Source: Chitinophagaceae bacterium
GTDB taxonomy: Bacteria; Bacteroidota; Bacteroidia; Chitinophagales; Chitinophagaceae
Assembly: GCA_021323155.1 (NCBI GenBank)
Contig: JAJTCI010000046.1
Coordinates: 1 to 10,863 of the forward strand
Direction: 5' to 3'
Length of the DNA stretch: 10,863 nucleotides
The position numbers and the translations under genes were made by a program. Shown here piece after piece: positions 1 to 6,271 of this stretch. How positions within the stretch are numbered: the stretch's first letter is position 1; each line of letters opens with the position of its first letter. Below the pieces are notes generated by a model. The model saw only the letters and a list, made by a program, of their open reading frames with translations, did no database searches and had not been told where the DNA came from.

Positions 1-877
1 TTACTTTTTCATTGACCAGCTGCCCAATGCGATCCGTAAGGGTATCGCGGTTTACCTGGTAAGGCACCTCGGTGATGATGATCTGTTCCCTTCCGCTGGG
101 TTTGGTATCCACATGACATTTCCCACGTACCACTACTCTTCCACGACCAGTGAGTAATGCCTGCTTCACGCCTTCCATGCCGTAAATGACGCCACCTGTC
201 GGAAAATCAGGAGCTTTCACATGCATCATCAGTTCTTCAGGACTGATCTCTTTGTTGTCTATATACGCCACGCAACCATCTACTACTTCGGAAAGGTTAT
301 GCGGCATCATGTTCGTCGCCATACCCACGGCGATGCCACTGCTCCCGTTCACCAGCAATTGCGGGATCCGGGTTGGTAGCACAGTAGGCTCTTCGAGCGA
401 GTCGTCAAAATTCAGTTGGAAATCGACCGTATCTTTTTCAATGTCTTCCAGCATGCTTTCAGCGATGCGCTGGAGGCGTGCTTCAGTATAACGCATGGCC
501 GCCGGGCTGTCGCCATCCTGGTTACCAAAGTTACCCTGGCCGTCGATCAATGTATACCGCATGCTCCAGTCTTGCGCCATACGAACGAGCGTGTCATACA
601 CGGCGGTATCTCCGTGGGGGTGGAATTTACCAAGCACTTCACCCACGATACGGGCTGATTTTTTATAAGGTTTGCTATGCCCCATGCCGATCTCATTCAT
701 CGCATGCAGAATCCGGCGATGTACCGGCTTGAGCCCGTCCCGCACATCCGGCAGGGCACGGCCCACGATCACCGACATTGAATAATCAATGTAGGCGGTC
801 TTCATTTGCTCTTCGATATTTACCTTGATGATCCGATCGTTGTCACTGGTTTCCTGAGGCAGTAAAGTATCTTCCAT
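1..877 (-). CDS. gyrA: DNA gyrase subunit A, N-terminal part (cut by the window edge)
   Basis: GyrA is the DNA-cleaving and rejoining subunit of the type II topoisomerase that introduces negative supercoils. The reading frame starts with ATG at 877-875 (protein MEDTLLPQET...) and runs open to the left edge, giving about 292 of the usual 820-870 residues. Visible landmarks are the winged-helix/CAP start (SVIVGRALPDVRDGLKPVHR, residues 35-54), the quinolone-resistance region GKFHPHGDTAVYD (83-95) and the catalytic tyrosine Tyr130 in AAMRYTEARL, matching E. coli Tyr122. GNQDGDSPAAMRYTEARL favours GyrA over ParC, although ParC cannot be fully excluded without the C-terminal GyrA box. The position equal to E. 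coli Ser83 is Thr91; the position equal to Asp87 is Asp95. It is transcribed away from the gene at 1148. Confidence 0.95.
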   Translation of the reverse strand, partial: MEDTLLPQETSDNDRIIKVNIEEQMKTAYIDYSMSVIVGRALPDVRDGLKPVHRRILHAMNEIGMGHSKPYKKSARIVGEVLGKFHPHGDTAVYDTLVRMAQDWSMRYTLIDGQGNFGNQDGDSPAAMRYTEARLQRIAESMLEDIEKDTVDFQLNFDDSLEEPTVLPTRIPQLLVNGSSGIAVGMATNMMPHNLSEVVDGCVAYIDNKEISPEELMMHVKAPDFPTGGVIYGMEGVKQALLTGRGRVVVRGKCHVDTKPSGREQIIITEVPYQVNRDTLTDRIGQLVNEKV

Positions 878-1147
878 AATTGTTTTTAACCTTCTCTTTT
901 CTGATTCACGTTGGCTTGCCGAAACGTAGTGTCTGACAAGCGTTTATAAGGCGGACAAAGCTAATTTTTTTCACCCGGAAAGCCGCTTTTCCACAGGTAA
1001 ATTTTTGATATATTTTCTCACATTTAACTCAGGCACATTTTTAGCTTTTGGTGGGCGAACCGGGCTGCTGAAACGCCTGGAGACGACCAGGACAGGAATG
1101 AGACGAGCGACAGGAAATATTTAAGAAATGAAGTACAATCCAATACC
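878..1147. other. Divergent intergenic region gyrA / membrane protein
   Basis: This 270-bp region must hold promoters for both divergent genes. Besides the gyrA -7 candidate, the plus strand has TAGCTTTTG at 1042-1050, one base off the -7 consensus, with no -33 partner at normal spacing (the nearest TTTG, 1004-1007, is 34 bp upstream). Close to the plus-strand gene lies an imperfect direct repeat: GAGACGA plus GACAGGAA at 1080-1098, repeated at 1100-1116 with a 2-bp instead of 4-bp gap. A 5-bp stem CCTGG/CCAGG (1076-1091) overlaps the first copy. No other gene is seen. Confidence 0.5.
956..963 (-). promoter_or_regulatory. Candidate Bacteroidota -7 box for gyrA
   Basis: On the minus strand this reads TAGCTTTG, an exact match to the Bacteroidota -7 consensus TAnnTTTG. 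It lies 78 bp before the gyrA start codon, so the leader would be about 70 nt. No clear TTTG -33 element is present at the usual spacing upstream (only CTTT around 979-982), so this is a single-box call. Confidence 0.4.
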
Positions 1148-1798
1148 ATGATTACCCCTTTCACCAAAGAACTTTTAGACGATACCGATCATGCGTCGCG
1201 GCTGAAAAGACAATACGAAGAACACCAGGGTGTTGCGGTGAAAAGCCACCCAAAAGGCAGGAGAAACCAGCTTTTTATTCCTTTCCTCCTTACCATCCCG
1301 GTTATCATTATTGCATTTGTTGTGACGCTTGTCTGGAGCGCGGATGACAACGTCTCCTCTGCCCCAGCGAACGAATCAACCATCGTTTCGAATAATGGCG
1401 TACAGGGGGTACAAACTGCGGCTACCAAACCTACGCCGATAAAAGGTGCATTGCAGAAAACAGTCGGTCGGACACAATCCATTGCCGCCTCTATCAGCAG
1501 ATCCAGGACGATCGATGAGGTAGTCACCGTGGCAGATGCGGGTTCAGTTGGTGGCAGCACACATGAACTCGATCTTACTAACCTTACGGCAACCATGCTT
1601 GACCTGGTGGTGCTGGAAGTTTATCACCTCGACAAGATCGGTAAAGCGATACGGAAAGAAACATTGTATGCGAGGAACATTGCTCCTCACAAGAAAACAC
1701 GCCTCTCGGCGAAGTTAGATAGATCCGCCCAGCGCATGGTCCACCGCGTCTCGTTGTTGAGCGCAAAAGATGCGAACCTCTACCTCGTTTCAAGGTAG
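1148..1798 (+). CDS. Single-pass membrane protein of unknown function, FxLYD-like C-terminal domain
   Basis: This 216-residue protein is not a family I can name. It has a basic, hydrophilic N-terminus (1-41, cytoplasmic by the positive-inside rule), one strong membrane segment (about 42-64, LFIPFLLTIPVIIIAFVVTL), then a low-complexity Ser/Thr/Ala/Val linker (65-135). The C-terminal domain (about 140-216) has the pattern NLT...LDLVVLEVYHLD..GKAIRKETLYARNIAPHKKTRL, which resembles the small beta-sandwich repeats (FxLYD/DUF3426-like) often seen at the C-terminus of Bacteroidota membrane proteins; that link is from memory. The ATG at 1148 has no obvious Shine-Dalgarno. It ends 25 bp before the saccharopine dehydrogenase start, so the two are probably co-transcribed. 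The role may be structural or sensory in the periplasm; this is not established. Confidence 0.75.
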   Translation: MITPFTKELLDDTDHASRLKRQYEEHQGVAVKSHPKGRRNQLFIPFLLTIPVIIIAFVVTLVWSADDNVSSAPANESTIVSNNGVQGVQTAATKPTPIKGALQKTVGRTQSIAASISRSRTIDEVVTVADAGSVGGSTHELDLTNLTATMLDLVVLEVYHLDKIGKAIRKETLYARNIAPHKKTRLSAKLDRSAQRMVHRVSLLSAKDANLYLVSR

Positions 1799-1823
1799 AT
1801 ACGATTTCACTTACCTTCGGCCA

Positions 1824-3335
1824 ATGAAACAAATTCTCCTGTTCGGAGCCGGCCGATCAGCCACTGTTTTGATCGATTACCTCAAACTTACAGCGAATGA
1901 TATTGTCTGTAAAGTGACGGTCGCCGATGCCGACCTGGAGTCTGTTTCAAAAAAAGTAGGTGACCATCCATTGGTCAAAGCCATACAGGTGAACGTGGAG
2001 GATGAAGGCGAACGCCGTGGGCTTATCAGCCAGGCCAACGTGGTGATCTCGCTGATGCCGCCTGCGCTGCATTACCTTGTTGCGCAGGATTGCCTTGCGC
2101 TGGGTAAACACCTTTTAACAGCGAGTTACGTGGATGAGAATATCCGGGCCATGCAAAAGGAGATCAGCGACAAAGGACTTCTATTCCTTTGCGAAATGGG
2201 CCTTGATCCCGGTATCGATCATATGAGCGCTATGCAACTGATCAACGAGATCCGCAAAAAGGACGGGCGGATCGTATCGTTCAGATCGCATTGCGGCGGC
2301 CTGGTAGCTCCGGAAAGCGATACCAATCCGTGGCATTATAAGATCAGCTGGAACGCACGGAACGTGATCACGGCCGGAAAGACCGGTGCGCTTTACCGTG
2401 AAAAAGGAAGCGTGGTGAGCCTTGGTTATACCCAGCTTTTCGATTCCGACCGACAGGTTAAAATAGATGAAACGTTGTACGCATGGTATCCGAACCGCGA
2501 TTCACTCAAATACATCATGCTTTACGGTCTGGAAGAGGCCGACAGTTTCATTCGCACCACGTTGCGTCACCCCGAGTTCTGTTTCGGATGGAAGAATCTT
2601 GTTGATCTCAAGCTGACCGATGAAGACAAAGTGTACGAGACAGATGGTCTTACGCTGGCCGATTTCTTCCGCAAGCATTTTGAAAAGTATGGGTTTGGTG
2701 AATGGCTGAGCCAGATGCTGGTGAGCCGCCTGTCATACGCGAAAGATATGATGGAGAAACTCATGGCTCTGATAGAAGCGGAAGAGGCCGCTGAAAAGCA
2801 AGGCGCCGACGCACCAGAGGAAGTGCTTCTGGTAAATGAAAAAGGGGAATTGAATTCGGTGGAGGTGGATGATATCAAAGACAAGGCGGCGGAAACCGTT
2901 GCGCTGAAGATGCACGAGGCGAACCTCAGCATGAAACAGCTTTTCTTCCTGGGTATGGACGATGAATCGACTATCATCAACCGGGGCCTTTGCAGTGCGG
3001 CGGATGTGCTCCAGTTTATTTTCGAGACCAAGCTAGCACTGCAGCCGGAGGATAAAGACCTGGTGGTGATGCAGCACGAGATCGAATACGTGGTGGACGA
3101 GACCAAACATGAGGTCAAAAGCACGCTCACTGTTACCGGTGAGAACGCGCAGCATACCGCCATGGCGAAAACTGTTGGACTTCCACTGGGTATCGCGGCA
3201 AAGTTGTTACTCGACGATAAAATCAAAGTGACCGGGCTCCAGATCCCTACGATCGCTGAGATTTATGAACCTGTGCTGAAGGAATTAGCGGAACAAGGCA
3301 TCGTGTTCAGCGAAACGGGTTCGGCATTGTCCTAG
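1824..3335 (+). CDS. Saccharopine dehydrogenase family protein (LYS9 type)
   Basis: This 503-residue oxidoreductase most likely interconverts saccharopine and aminoadipate semialdehyde plus glutamate using NAD(P). An N-terminal Rossmann fold is shown by LLFGAGRSA (5-13). The signature CEMGLDPGIDHMSAM (123-137), the following HCGGLVAPESDTNP (156-169) and the C-terminal MQHEIEY...TAMAKTVGLPLGIAAKLLLD (416-464) are typical of LYS9-like enzymes. The frame stays open upstream to an ATG at 1770, but that overlaps the previous gene; ATG at 1824 begins exactly at the Rossmann strand (MKQILLFGAG) and is preferred. It is about 55 residues longer than yeast LYS9 because of an acidic, Lys-rich insert (about 312-365). 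Bacteroidota normally make lysine through diaminopimelate, so lysine breakdown is the more likely role (inference). The stop lies 5 bp from the convergent sirtuin gene. Confidence 0.85.
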   Translation: MKQILLFGAGRSATVLIDYLKLTANDIVCKVTVADADLESVSKKVGDHPLVKAIQVNVEDEGERRGLISQANVVISLMPPALHYLVAQDCLALGKHLLTASYVDENIRAMQKEISDKGLLFLCEMGLDPGIDHMSAMQLINEIRKKDGRIVSFRSHCGGLVAPESDTNPWHYKISWNARNVITAGKTGALYREKGSVVSLGYTQLFDSDRQVKIDETLYAWYPNRDSLKYIMLYGLEEADSFIRTTLRHPEFCFGWKNLVDLKLTDEDKVYETDGLTLADFFRKHFEKYGFGEWLSQMLVSRLSYAKDMMEKLMALIEAEEAAEKQGADAPEEVLLVNEKGELNSVEVDDIKDKAAETVALKMHEANLSMKQLFFLGMDDESTIINRGLCSAADVLQFIFETKLALQPEDKDLVVMQHEIEYVVDETKHEVKSTLTVTGENAQHTAMAKTVGLPLGIAAKLLLDDKIKVTGLQIPTIAEIYEPVLKELAEQGIVFSETGSALS

Positions 3336-3340
3336 TCCAG

Positions 3341-4024
3341 TTACTTCAAGAGCCTGCGCAATTCCTCCACTCCTTCCGTGGCCGGCTTCTCTATCGCAAC
3401 AAGGTTTTGCAGGGAAGATGTATATGGCACTTTCTTATCGACAATGTATTTAGGGCATTCCCAGGGCGCATAATTCACCAACCCAGCCGCCGGGTACACG
3501 GCGAGTGATGTACCCACCACGACGAAGATATCGGCCGTCCGGGTGATGCGTGCCGCAGTCTCGATCATCGGAACCGGTTCCTCGAACCATACGATATGAG
3601 GCCTGAGCTGGGCGCCATCCCCGGCGGTATCACCGAATTTTATATCGCCACGAATATCATACACCAGGGATTCATCCGTTTCGCTGCGCATTTTAAATAT
3701 CTCGCCATGCAGGTGTAAAACGTTGGTGCTTCCCGCTCTTTCATGCAGGTCATCGATGTTCTGGGTGATGATCTGCACGTCAAACTCTTTCTCCAGTTCC
3801 GCCAGGACCCTGTGGGCCGTATTAGGCTCCGCTTCCGCGACATTCTTTCTTCTCATGTTGTAAAAATCCAGTACCAGTTGTGGGTTCCTTCTCCAAGCCC
3901 CGGGAGTAGCCACTTCCGTTACGTCATAACCTTCCCAGAGGCCATCACTGTCCCGGAATGTTTTTAACCCGCTTTCCGCGCTGATTCCGGCACCGGTGAG
4001 CACCACAAGTTTTTTCATGGACAT
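3341..4024 (-). CDS. cobB: NAD-dependent protein deacylase, class III sirtuin (CobB/SIRT5 type)
   Basis: Sirtuins remove acyl groups from lysines while cleaving NAD to nicotinamide and O-acyl-ADP-ribose. This 227-residue protein shows the NAD-binding GAGISAESGLKTFRD (11-25), TQNIDDLHERAG (87-98), the catalytic His106 in HLHGE, and GTS (171-173). Tyr55 and Arg58 in FYNMRR match CobB Tyr92/Arg95, which bind the carboxylate of succinyl- or malonyl-lysine, so desuccinylase/demalonylase activity is predicted. Oddly, between HLHGE and RPHIVWFEE, where E. coli CobB carries its zinc cysteines, there are none; the only cysteine is Cys190. ATG at 4024 and ATG at 4018 (MKKLVVLTGAG) are both possible starts, with no Shine-Dalgarno to choose between them. 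It lies 58 bp downstream of the lipoprotein gene. Confidence 0.93.
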   Translation of the reverse strand: MSMKKLVVLTGAGISAESGLKTFRDSDGLWEGYDVTEVATPGAWRRNPQLVLDFYNMRRKNVAEAEPNTAHRVLAELEKEFDVQIITQNIDDLHERAGSTNVLHLHGEIFKMRSETDESLVYDIRGDIKFGDTAGDGAQLRPHIVWFEEPVPMIETAARITRTADIFVVVGTSLAVYPAAGLVNYAPWECPKYIVDKKVPYTSSLQNLVAIEKPATEGVEELRRLLK

Positions 4025-4082
4025 GAGATAAAGTTAGAGAACATTCGGACCGGGAGAAAATATGGCAGCAATCGTTTTATAA

Positions 4083-4493
4083 TTACCGGGCCTTACGGAA
4101 ATGCAGCACAGAGCTATCTGCCAGCGAAATCGTAAATGTGGTATCTGTCTTCTCCAAGATTGGTAATTGCCTGAACAAACTGTCCTCTTTTACGAAAAGG
4201 CTTTTGAAGTCATCGGATACATAGTAGCTAAATAGTGCCGAATCCTTTGACCCCATGTACAGGAAGGTGCTGTCTTTGTTGAACTGTACACTTACCGGGA
4301 GACTGTCTTTCGTAGCAGGGACCGATGCGAGGAACTGGATGTTGCGGGAGGAGTCGTTCCCGGCTACGGAATCAATACTCCATTTCCCGGTGATATCAAA
4401 GGAAGCCGCTTTGGAACTGCGGAACCAGTCACAGGAGATAAATCCAACGAGAAGTGTTGCGGCAATACATGCCACGGCGATCGTAATCTTCAT
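4083..4493 (-). CDS. Small lipoprotein, possible lipocalin-like fold
   Basis: This 136-residue secreted protein is of unknown function. The N-terminus is a lipoprotein signal peptide: Lys2, a hydrophobic core (3-19) and a lipobox LVGFISC with acylated Cys21. The mature part opens with FDITGKWSIDS and continues with alternating strands containing FNKDSTFLYM, SALFSYYVSDD, SLFVKEDSLF and TTFTISLADSS. The GKW near the start and the series of short beta strands resemble lipocalin-like lipoproteins common in Bacteroidota, but sequence alone does not prove it. Asp22 follows the lipidated Cys; I do not see a clear acidic surface-export signal of the kind described for Bacteroidota, so the periplasmic face is the default guess. 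It sits between the EVE gene (119 bp upstream) and the sirtuin gene (58 bp downstream), all on the minus strand. Confidence 0.8.
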   Translation of the reverse strand: MKITIAVACIAATLLVGFISCDWFRSSKAASFDITGKWSIDSVAGNDSSRNIQFLASVPATKDSLPVSVQFNKDSTFLYMGSKDSALFSYYVSDDFKSLFVKEDSLFRQLPILEKTDTTFTISLADSSVLHFRKAR

Positions 4494-4612
4494 TTTGCAG
4501 GTTTTTAATTGTGATGAATTAAAACTTGCAGGCCTGCGCTAATGAATACGATCACACGAGAAAATGTAACCCGTGTCGATTTGTTAAAGGTTGAAGAATG
4601 GTGTTTGAGCGA

Positions 4613-5026
4613 TTATGCTTTTGTTCCGGAGAGTTCCATTATCACCGACCACTCTTTGTTAGTAACTGGCTGTACGGATAAGCGTCCGAGGCGTACCAGC
4701 GCCATATCTTTTAGCCGCTTGTCGTTCTTTACTTGTTGAAGGCTGACAGGTTTGCTGAGCTTTTTGTAGGGCTTCAGGTCTACCGCTACCCATGCTTCAT
4801 CATCGGTGGTTGGATCCTGGTAAGCTTCCTTTACCACTTTAGCGATCGCCACGATCTCCAGTCCTTCGTTGCTGTGATACCAAAGCACCTGGTCGCCCTT
4901 TTTCATTGCACGCAGATGAAGACGCGCGGCGTAATTCCTGACGCCATCCCAGCATGTCTTACCATCCTTTTCAAACTGGTCCCAACTGTATTTAAACGGT
5001 TCAGACTTCACGAGCCAGTATGCCAT
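4613..5026 (-). CDS. EVE domain-containing protein
   Basis: This 137-residue protein is almost entirely one EVE domain, a PUA-like fold; the closest well-known relative is eukaryotic THYN1. The start MAYWLVKSEP is typical (the fold usually opens with YWLxKSEP), followed by CWDGVRNYAARLHLRAMKKGD (25-45) and QVLWYHSNEGLEIVAIAKV (46-64), the strand-turn core that lines the ligand pocket. In the usual motif RNYxARNxLR the Asn is Leu here (ARLHLR). EVE domains are known or proposed to recognise modified bases in DNA or RNA, so a nucleic-acid-modification reader is a reasonable guess, but the substrate here is unknown. The gene lies 48 bp downstream of lutA. No McrB-like or nuclease partner is adjacent, so a defence role is not supported. 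Confidence 0.92.
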   Translation of the reverse strand: MAYWLVKSEPFKYSWDQFEKDGKTCWDGVRNYAARLHLRAMKKGDQVLWYHSNEGLEIVAIAKVVKEAYQDPTTDDEAWVAVDLKPYKKLSKPVSLQQVKNDKRLKDMALVRLGRLSVQPVTNKEWSVIMELSGTKA

Positions 5027-5074
5027 AGAATTTGAAATTTAAGGTTTGGAAGTTCATATTAGTTCCCGGGGCAT

Positions 5075-5794
5075 CTACCATCCGCTGGCGAGGACGTCGG
5101 CGATATGCAAGGTCTTCATCGGGTATCCCGCTTTTTTCATATAGCCATCCAGGTGCATGAGACAACTCATATCCGTGCTGATCATGTATTCAGCTTTTGT
5201 GTCGGTCGCGTTCGTGGCTTTCTGGTCTGCCATCGCGATGCTGATGGACTCAAACTTGACAGCGAACGTTCCGCCGAACCCACAACAGGTCTCTACGTCG
5301 TTCATTTCAACCAGTTCAAGACCCTTCACTTTACCCAGCAACTGCCTGGGCTCCGATTTAATGCCGACCTCTCTCAGCCCCGCGCAACTATCATGATAAG
5401 TAGCGACCCCGTTGAAGGATGCGCCCAGGTCGTCCACTTTCAATACGTTGACAAGGAATTCGGTGAATTCGAAAGTCTTTTCCTTCAGGAGTTTCGCGGT
5501 ATTATGCATCGAGGAATTCTCGAGCAGTTTGGGGTAGTAATTCCTAACAAATCCTACGCAGCTGGCACTCGGCGCCACCACGTATTCGGCGTCATTAAAG
5601 TCCGTGATGAACTTGCTGCATACTTCGCGGGCTTCACCCCAGAAGCCAGCGTTGAAAGCGGGCTGGCCACAACAGGTCTGGTTGGCATTATAATAAACAC
5701 TGCAGCCGGCCTTCTCCAGCACTTTCACCATATTAAATCCTACCTGGGGATACAACTGGTCTACGAAACAGGGTATGAAAATGGAAACGTTCAT
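5075..5794 (-). CDS. lutA: (Fe-S)-binding protein, LutA/YkgE type, lactate utilisation
   Basis: LutA is one subunit of the LutABC L-lactate oxidase complex, a cytoplasmic iron-sulfur system. The 239-residue product matches the usual length (238 in Bacillus subtilis). It has two cysteine-rich CCG domains: the first with Cys9, Cys41-Cys42-Gly43 and Cys79 (PSASC); the second with Cys137 (HDSC), Cys170-Cys171-Gly172 and Cys211. All expected ligands are present. The frame stays open to an ATG at 5869, but MNVSIFIPCFVDQLYP at 5794 is the normal family start, so I use it. Upstream on the minus strand TTTG (5830-5833) and TACATTG (5801-5807) are spaced 22 bp, a weak promoter candidate that would leave almost no leader. 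lutB and lutC are not in the window. Confidence 0.9.
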   Translation of the reverse strand: MNVSIFIPCFVDQLYPQVGFNMVKVLEKAGCSVYYNANQTCCGQPAFNAGFWGEAREVCSKFITDFNDAEYVVAPSASCVGFVRNYYPKLLENSSMHNTAKLLKEKTFEFTEFLVNVLKVDDLGASFNGVATYHDSCAGLREVGIKSEPRQLLGKVKGLELVEMNDVETCCGFGGTFAVKFESISIAMADQKATNATDTKAEYMISTDMSCLMHLDGYMKKAGYPMKTLHIADVLASGW

Positions 5795-5895
5795 CCGGTG
5801 CAATGTAAAAAAGATCGGGACACGGATCACAAATGGAAGTGAGAAACCTCCAGGGAAACTGATCTTCAAAAAACATTAGTCGGTTGAACCAGAAA

Positions 5896-5964
5896 GGCAC
5901 GAAGTATCACAAGTGTCTTGCTGCCTGGCTTTTGCCTGTCGCATTATTCGGGGTTCTTTGTGCC
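5896..5964. repeat. Imperfect inverted repeat with long loop
   Basis: GGCACGAAG (5896-5904) can pair with CTTTGTGCC (5956-5964): 9 pairs, one of them G-T/U, with a 51-nt loop. A separate small palindrome GGTTGAACC (5882-5890) lies just outside. The core resembles intergenic inverted repeats with AAGGCAC..AAG I recall from other Bacteroidota genomes, but I cannot confirm that here. Confidence 0.35.
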
Positions 5965-6020
5965 GGAACGGTAAATTATCACGACTCAAATCCCGTATTA
6001 TGCGAAACGGACTTAACCCC

Positions 6021-6149
6021 GTGTCAAGGGAGTGTGCAGGTGGTGTCAAGTGGCAGTGCAATACGGGTGTGATATAGGTGTAATATCGGTATGATATAGG
6101 GGATGGTCTCTATAAGGTCTCTATAAAGTCTCTATAAGGTCTCTATAAG
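6021..6149. repeat. 11-bp-phased tandem repeat array with changing motif
   Basis: The array has three blocks on the plus strand, all in 11-bp units. Block 1 is degenerate: units starting at 6021, 6032 and 6043 (GTGTCAAG recurs 22 bp apart). After a 2-bp slip, block 2 units start at 6056, 6067, 6078 and 6089: GTGCAATACGG, GTGTGATATAG, GTGTAATATCG, GTATGATATAG. After a 6-bp spacer (6100-6105), block 3 has four nearly perfect units at 6106, 6117, 6128 and 6139 of GTCTCTATAAG, the second ending in A. All units begin with GT, and most have an ATA or ATAA core. Block 3 is certain from the sequence, block 2 clear, block 1 tentative. Function unknown; 11 bp is close to one DNA helical turn. Confidence 0.85.
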
Positions 6150-6233
6150 GGTAGTGCTTTTTGAGCAAAATGAACGGATGGCGGTTGCCAGCAGCATGTA
6201 AACCACAATGGCGATATTATGGATAGCATCCAT
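6132..6233 (-). CDS. Possible small hydrophobic protein (33 aa), speculative
   Basis: A short frame reads MDAIHNIAIVVYMLLATAIR, then SFCSKSTTLIETL and a TAG stop. Residues about 4-19 are strongly hydrophobic and could form a short membrane helix, followed by a Lys/Arg-containing tail. AAGAAG directly precedes the ATG, too close for a normal ribosome-binding site. The last codons lie inside the 11-bp repeat array. It starts 38 bp after the ribH stop. It could equally be a chance frame or the remnant of a longer gene. Confidence 0.2.
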   Translation of the reverse strand: MDAIHNIAIVVYMLLATAIRSFCSKSTTLIETL

Positions 6234-6271
6234 CTTCTTAAAGATAAAAAATACGCTTGTATAGCCCAAAC

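Larger units (their letters stand above)
5795..6271. other. 477-bp intergenic region between ribH and lutA
   Basis: This is the longest gap in the window. From lutA outward it holds: a weak lutA promoter candidate (5801-5833); a 9-bp imperfect inverted repeat (5896-5904 with 5956-5964); an 11-bp-phased repeat array (6021-6149); and a short hydrophobic reading frame on the minus strand (6132-6233). Longer frames here (plus 5884-6072, minus 5876-6061) show no family resemblance and I do not call them. No GC-rich hairpin with a T tract follows the ribH stop. Confidence 0.6.

Noticed and set aside
1189..1596. 135-residue minus-strand frame opposite the membrane protein gene
   Set aside because: It is the antisense shadow of the plus-strand gene, with no domain, no plausible start context and no family resemblance.
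2567..3226. 219-residue Ser-rich minus-strand frame inside the saccharopine dehydrogenase gene
   Set aside because: The composition is what antisense of this gene would give, and the plus-strand frame carries the conserved enzyme motifs.
3341..4024. Sirtuin as a SIR2-type anti-phage defence protein
   Set aside because: It is a short, stand-alone CobB-type deacylase with the desuccinylase Tyr/Arg pair and no effector partner; defence SIR2 domains are usually fused to or paired with other modules.
4528..4537. Perfect 10-bp palindrome GCAGGCCTGC between the EVE and lipoprotein genes
   Set aside because: It has no loop or T tract for a terminator, and a single 10-bp palindrome is too short to support a specific site.
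4613..5026. EVE protein as part of a modification-dependent defence system
   Set aside because: No McrB, nuclease, methyltransferase or other defence gene is adjacent; neighbours are lutA, a lipoprotein gene and a sirtuin gene.
5105..5842. 245-residue plus-strand frame opposite lutA
   Set aside because: Long but antisense to a gene with all expected cysteine motifs; no recognisable domain.
6105..6148. The short tandem repeats as a CRISPR array
   Set aside because: Units are 11 bp and contiguous, with no unique spacers of normal size and no cas genes.
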